Made by a program: the position numbers and the translations under genes
The notes under the pieces: generated by a model
Told to the model about the DNA's origin: nothing
The model's database searches: none
The model's input: only the letters and a program-made list of their open reading frames with translations
Shown here: in pieces, positions 62,201 to 64,000 of the stretch
Numbering within the stretch: position 1 is the first letter of the stretch
Layout of the letters: each line of letters begins with the position of its first letter
NCBI GenBank assembly: GCA_039944535.1
Contig: JBDUYP010000023.1
Span: 124,001 to 188,000 of the forward strand
Source: JAMZMI01 sp039944535
Lineage (GTDB): Bacteria > Bacteroidota > Bacteroidia > Cytophagales > Cyclobacteriaceae
Direction of reading: 5' to 3'
DNA: 64,000 bases

Positions 62201-64000
62201 AAGCATAGCTGAAGATGGTGCCGGTTCGGTAGTTTACACAATCAGCAGTGACAAGGATATCGAGGTTCCTCTAACTATTGCTTATACAATAGCAGAGCAA
62301 TTAACTGGTGAGGCCTTTGCTGCTACGGATATTAATACAGCTGGATCAGGTACAGAACTTGATTTGCAATACAATGCAACTGATGATGCTTACGGTACTG
62401 ATGATGGAGCTTCTGCTGTGACATTCACTGTTGTAATCAATACAGATGATATAGTTGAGGCTGATGAAGATTATGATGTCACACTTACGTCGACAATTGA
62501 TGTACCTGGTTCCGCTACGTACCTGGCTTCAGATTATGATGCCAATGTATTGGTTGCTGCAGCTGGAAGTGGCGGAGCTATTACCAATACGATTACCAAT
62601 GATGATAACATAGAGTTAGCTTCTTTCACAGGTGATACTGATGTTGAGGCGAATGATTTGGATATGGCACTTTCGATCGTGAAAGCTGCTGATATTGATG
62701 TTCATTTGACTATTCAGGAAAGTGTTGCTGGTACATCTGCTTTGACAAATGGTCAAGCATTCGCCAATAACGCCAACACCGATACGGATCGTGCGCAAAC
62801 TGACTTTACAGCTCCTGGTACTACGAGTGGAGCATTTACTTATTTGACAATACCAGCAGGAGCTACATCGGCAAATGAAGTTCTGGTGACTGTAACTGAT
62901 GATGATATTGTGGAGAGAAATGAGCCGTTCTATCTTACAGTTACAGGAGTGGAGGGAGCTTCTGCTGCCTATGATGAAGTTGTTACAGGCCAAACATTAG
63001 ATGATAGAACTGCTGACTTTGTAATCACTAATGATGATGCCATAGAATTCACTTTCGCTGGCAATGTGACGGATGCTGAGGAAGATGGTCCGTTTACATT
63101 CACCATGTCTGCAGATGCAGAGGTGGATGTAGATTATAGTGTAGATTATTTAGTGGCTTCAGGTGGAGGAAACAATACCGAAGCTGACTTTACTGATATA
63201 ACGGATTTCGGAACATATTCCGAATCGGTAGCATTCACAGGTGCATTCACCGCGGCTTCAGCTGAAGAGGTTCCTTTCGACATTAACATCGTCGATGATA
63301 ACATAGTTGAGCTTAATGAAACATTCACAGTTTCTTTCAGGTCTGTGGGAGATTATACCACAATCTTCAATGATGCTGGATATACATTTGGCGATGCTTT
63401 TACAGGTACGGCTACTGGTACAATAGAAAATGACCCTACTGTTGATAATGCGGTTATAACCGTTTCTAGTAGTTCATCTCAAAGTGAAGGAACCGGAGGC
63501 AGTAGTACTGTTACTTATAACATCACTATTTCTAATCCGGTTGATGCTGGCTTTAATCTCCCTTATGAGGTACTTACGGCTGGTGGACTTGGCACTGTTA
63601 ATGCTTCTGACTTCACGAATGCGACTATCACTTACAATATTGACGGGGCTGGTGCGGTTGATCCTGCTGCGGATGTTATTCCTGTCGCACTGAGCGGAAC
63701 AACAACACCGTATGGCAATGATATTGTTGTAGTTGAAGTACCTGTTGTTGAAGATGCTATTGTTGAGCCAGACGAAGACATGAGCTTTACGCTTACAAAT
63801 GCCTTTACGAGCCCTGGAGCAAGACCTATTTATTATGAGGACGCTGGAACTCCGGCAGCTACGGCTTCATCTACAACGACACTTCTTAATGATGATGCTA
63901 CTAGTTTCACACTACAGGTTACTTCCAATGGAGATGGTGTTGACTTTTCAACAGGTGAAGCAACAGATAATATTTCATTCACATTAACTGCTTCTAATCA
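56295..64000 (+). CDS. Giant Calx-beta repeat surface protein, C-terminus outside window
   Basis: Open for at least 2568 codons and cut by the window edge. Signal peptide MKNIIGNSSALKAFVFSIMT with cleavage near QSNAQ, then an Ig-like bacterial domain (ITVSGGSIGSITDNTSVDGT), then roughly 20 Calx-beta-type units of about 100-130 residues. Each unit shows EGD or EDG near its start, a DFT/DYT core, DDNIVE.DE.F.VT in the middle and ends in ITNDD. The Asp and Glu clusters suggest calcium binding. Very acidic, no Cys seen in the stretches read. Such proteins in this phylum are usually adhesins secreted by T9SS; the sorting domain would be in the missing end. An upstream in-frame ATG at 56175 would add 40 residues. 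Confidence 0.9.
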   Translation, partial: MKNIIGNSSALKAFVFSIMTIGFIIQSNAQTAANISVTGASGNDLGNGAVFIVGDVVAASWDNGTDAITPVSSVTFDFTGFGGSTQSAGQTVSGGVTTYTASYTIVDDATDLDLVNNVNVTVNYDSNGAVADDTNSDVDNVAPTPVITSSTGTATNNNEIPVSIDFGEIVTGFAVGDITVSGGSIGSITDNTSVDGTYDFILTVTPGADATYTIDVAADVAADQASNNNLVATQLAIDYEEDVVAISGTPTVVEGAGLSFTLTRSTSVDPLTVVLTTAGGDANTTDGNDFTAETSASFADGQNSISVVVSTLDDNLAETLETVTVTITDNADYAVGTASATGTIQDTNDYNLDFGAVPADLPEDGQVATRDFILKLPDGVTAQTNLTFSYNVVYDNMTNDDTDLGAAFNAAATITAGQNQTTVTFRAKHDDFAEGDETMQLVLTTVASAGNNTYALTGTSQTATITDIDNVVRATATTRSEGDAGNLFTLDFVDDAVTAQRDFTISYGLSFTDADANDYSGLTGTAVISSGNNDESIGLAADDGWAEGDEYVTLTISDGSAATPKYQLDAQDNDEVLITDVDNTISIVGTGRTEGDADEMFVVSFPTNVGAQRAFTVDYVVSYPGSLGSAADHDAALDGDVVIPVGTEGVTSSVDIGLAQGDDLAEGDEDVTVTISDGSALTALNYQGTPNATSAITDLDNEIEIDAVDVTEEDGTPIFTFSFEDVDVTAERDFTVDYTVTNEAGITSDIDHGLSSAGIQQITILATDSEATAGAAAADDLAEGEEDVTVTLSAHTAGPDYTITDSGNTNDLSVISDIDNVISIEAFSATEPDNATELFRFSFPTSPATVTAERDFTINYTLANNTTIDADHSSAAGATTILVGAGDNFTDFLTLVNDDIVEAEEEYIDLTVTAYVLNATPDYTIGTATDQATIFDDDQAVITMTPVVSPVTEGDVAGDNSVIEFDVEVSNYVDIFYQLSFSSVGVLTATEGTDFEATAGDIQYPALSDPTDGTGTRTFRISVPIVEDETVEAATESFYMSLFNIRDIADDAILTSERDIVFAATSDQTDYYVEGEITDDDIAYVVWDNSLPYQAGEGGDVTFRAKLVGSVDQSISVVYLPQNGDTEVQAINNVDFVSSSGSFTLSGTNGSTDDVDFSTLEDNLVEVDEEFKLRMSLISAGGKNVKFSNSESSPSAVPNITKTGKIIDNDAVKISVASTVDANESTGLATFTFSMADDIDGGDATKDDATNTGKVVDVLTTVYYRIDTSSTYTRHGSGLDFYDPTATKNGSDEIVGTITFAANSNADVDLNITITDDNIVELDETFTITITDILTGVEPDDDVTLAGSFPGVAERLSSVTTDVDSDTYTIINDEFADVVMTTATVSEDEDDELLTVTMELRDGDNLANTITVDEAVTVEYILNEDEALRADLDDNIRFAIVNSPDYAGTITFAAGEFTKDIDVIWTDDAVVEDDEDFEFAITSVSASGRAVDEDLTTPTPVEQTNGNTAALTILNDDFTDFTITVEAGDADDVNEEVGTLSYTVTSTKAVEAGFELLYSIAGSSVTEKAISLGSLDLTSDESGVVQFLGNAGEEVALDITIRDDFLVELDEELEVSIAIPDTDYTPTNGSYPFVFNQTVDTDPYYGAITNANVVTESQYGYIRNTDAATITIADETPLNEGDPGADVSYTFTVSLSNPIDVDVEVPLTYEVDESGDNSDYIADKLAVSFGALDETAATGPYTQDFLISVVEDIQVEDDEVFTATLPLTAGLDWDTETARNVTVPTDGDTNEGTTTFLNDDAAEFKIETLVSDNSNEESASTVTYTISLYDEDGVTLTSADEEISVDIAFDMSSLNDNEFITDFVESTAFTDGTSGTVTTTPSSDVYTFTVTFDADQTQETFSFKFDDDEVVEQDAGETYSVSLVGNGESNIFDNDNADVITNDGSSQTYTINEVVDKATITISDNTAGGSIAEDGAGSVVYTISSDKDIEVPLTIAYTIAEQLTGEAFAATDINTAGSGTELDLQYNATDDAYGTDDGASAVTFTVVINTDDIVEADEDYDVTLTSTIDVPGSATYLASDYDANVLVAAAGSGGAITNTITNDDNIELASFTGDTDVEANDLDMALSIVKAADIDVHLTIQESVAGTSALTNGQAFANNANTDTDRAQTDFTAPGTTSGAFTYLTIPAGATSANEVLVTVTDDDIVERNEPFYLTVTGVEGASAAYDEVVTGQTLDDRTADFVITNDDAIEFTFAGNVTDAEEDGPFTFTMSADAEVDVDYSVDYLVASGGGNNTEADFTDITDFGTYSESVAFTGAFTAASAEEVPFDINIVDDNIVELNETFTVSFRSVGDYTTIFNDAGYTFGDAFTGTATGTIENDPTVDNAVITVSSSSSQSEGTGGSSTVTYNITISNPVDAGFNLPYEVLTAGGLGTVNASDFTNATITYNIDGAGAVDPAADVIPVALSGTTTPYGNDIVVVEVPVVEDAIVEPDEDMSFTLTNAFTSPGARPIYYEDAGTPAATASSTTTLLNDDATSFTLQVTSNGDGVDFSTGEATDNISFTLTASN

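Noticed and set aside
56663..63328. Minus-strand Ser/Val-rich frames in the right end
   Set aside because: They are antisense shadows of the Asp/Glu/Thr-rich Calx-beta repeats; the plus-strand frame is continuous with a signal peptide.

Overview
The window looks like chromosomal DNA of a Bacteroidota species, most likely a marine or aquatic Cytophagales-type organism. Evidence: several upstream regions carry the Bacteroidota -7 element TAnnTTTG, in places with a -33 TTTG at 20-21 bp; one exported protein ends in a type IX secretion sorting domain (SVYPNP start); CarB and AccD have shapes I recall as usual for this phylum; there are DUF1501/DUF1800 partners, an NqrF and a giant Calx-beta surface protein. 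Genus is inference and cannot be settled here.

Layout. 1-8.3 kb: panD with a translationally coupled membrane protein, a membrane zinc peptidase, an acyl-CoA dehydrogenase, an AraC regulator, a holin-like pair and two Na+/phosphate cotransporters, divergent from a phosphate-type porin (8.3-9.5 kb) whose upstream region carries a Pho-box-like repeat. 9.5-15.3 kb: dapF, secA, a SPOR lipoprotein and an M20 amidohydrolase on the minus strand. 15.5-17.9 kb: rpsP-rimM-trmD-rplS. 18.1-23.8 kb: sucA-sucB-lpdA, the complete 2-oxoglutarate dehydrogenase complex. 23.8-26.2 kb: a two-gene insert (C10 peptidase and lipoprotein) bounded by a 48-bp duplication of the lpdA 3' end. 26.3-29.8 kb: a TPR histidine kinase and a secreted Ig-like repeat protein.

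30.0-38.0 kb is the accessory region. Seven small minus-strand cassettes of unrelated, mostly unknown genes lie head to tail. For six of them, 9-11 bases just upstream of the gene are the reverse complement of 9-11 bases just after its stop codon, as in integron gene cassettes. Between them lie attC-like inverted repeats, and four junctions share a conserved repeat of about 205-220 bp that ends in a GC-rich hairpin at the junction and contains a Bacteroidota-type promoter pointing into the next gene. I see no integrase. This integron-like array without an integrase, with promoters built into the sites, is the most interesting feature here.

38-43.7 kb: an M1 peptidase and an operon of WYL regulator, GyrI-like protein, DHFR-family protein and AlkC-like DNA repair protein. 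43.8-49.2 kb: carB, a DUF4834 protein, accD and a stand-alone nqrF. 49.3-54.5 kb: a DUF1800/DUF1501 pair, a degenerate arginase-family protein and a PspC-domain gene. 54.7-55.4 kb: a non-coding tandem repeat of about 150-175 bp units. From 56.3 kb to the right edge runs one open reading frame of at least 2568 codons, a Calx-beta repeat surface protein cut by the window end. No tRNA, rRNA or CRISPR array was seen.
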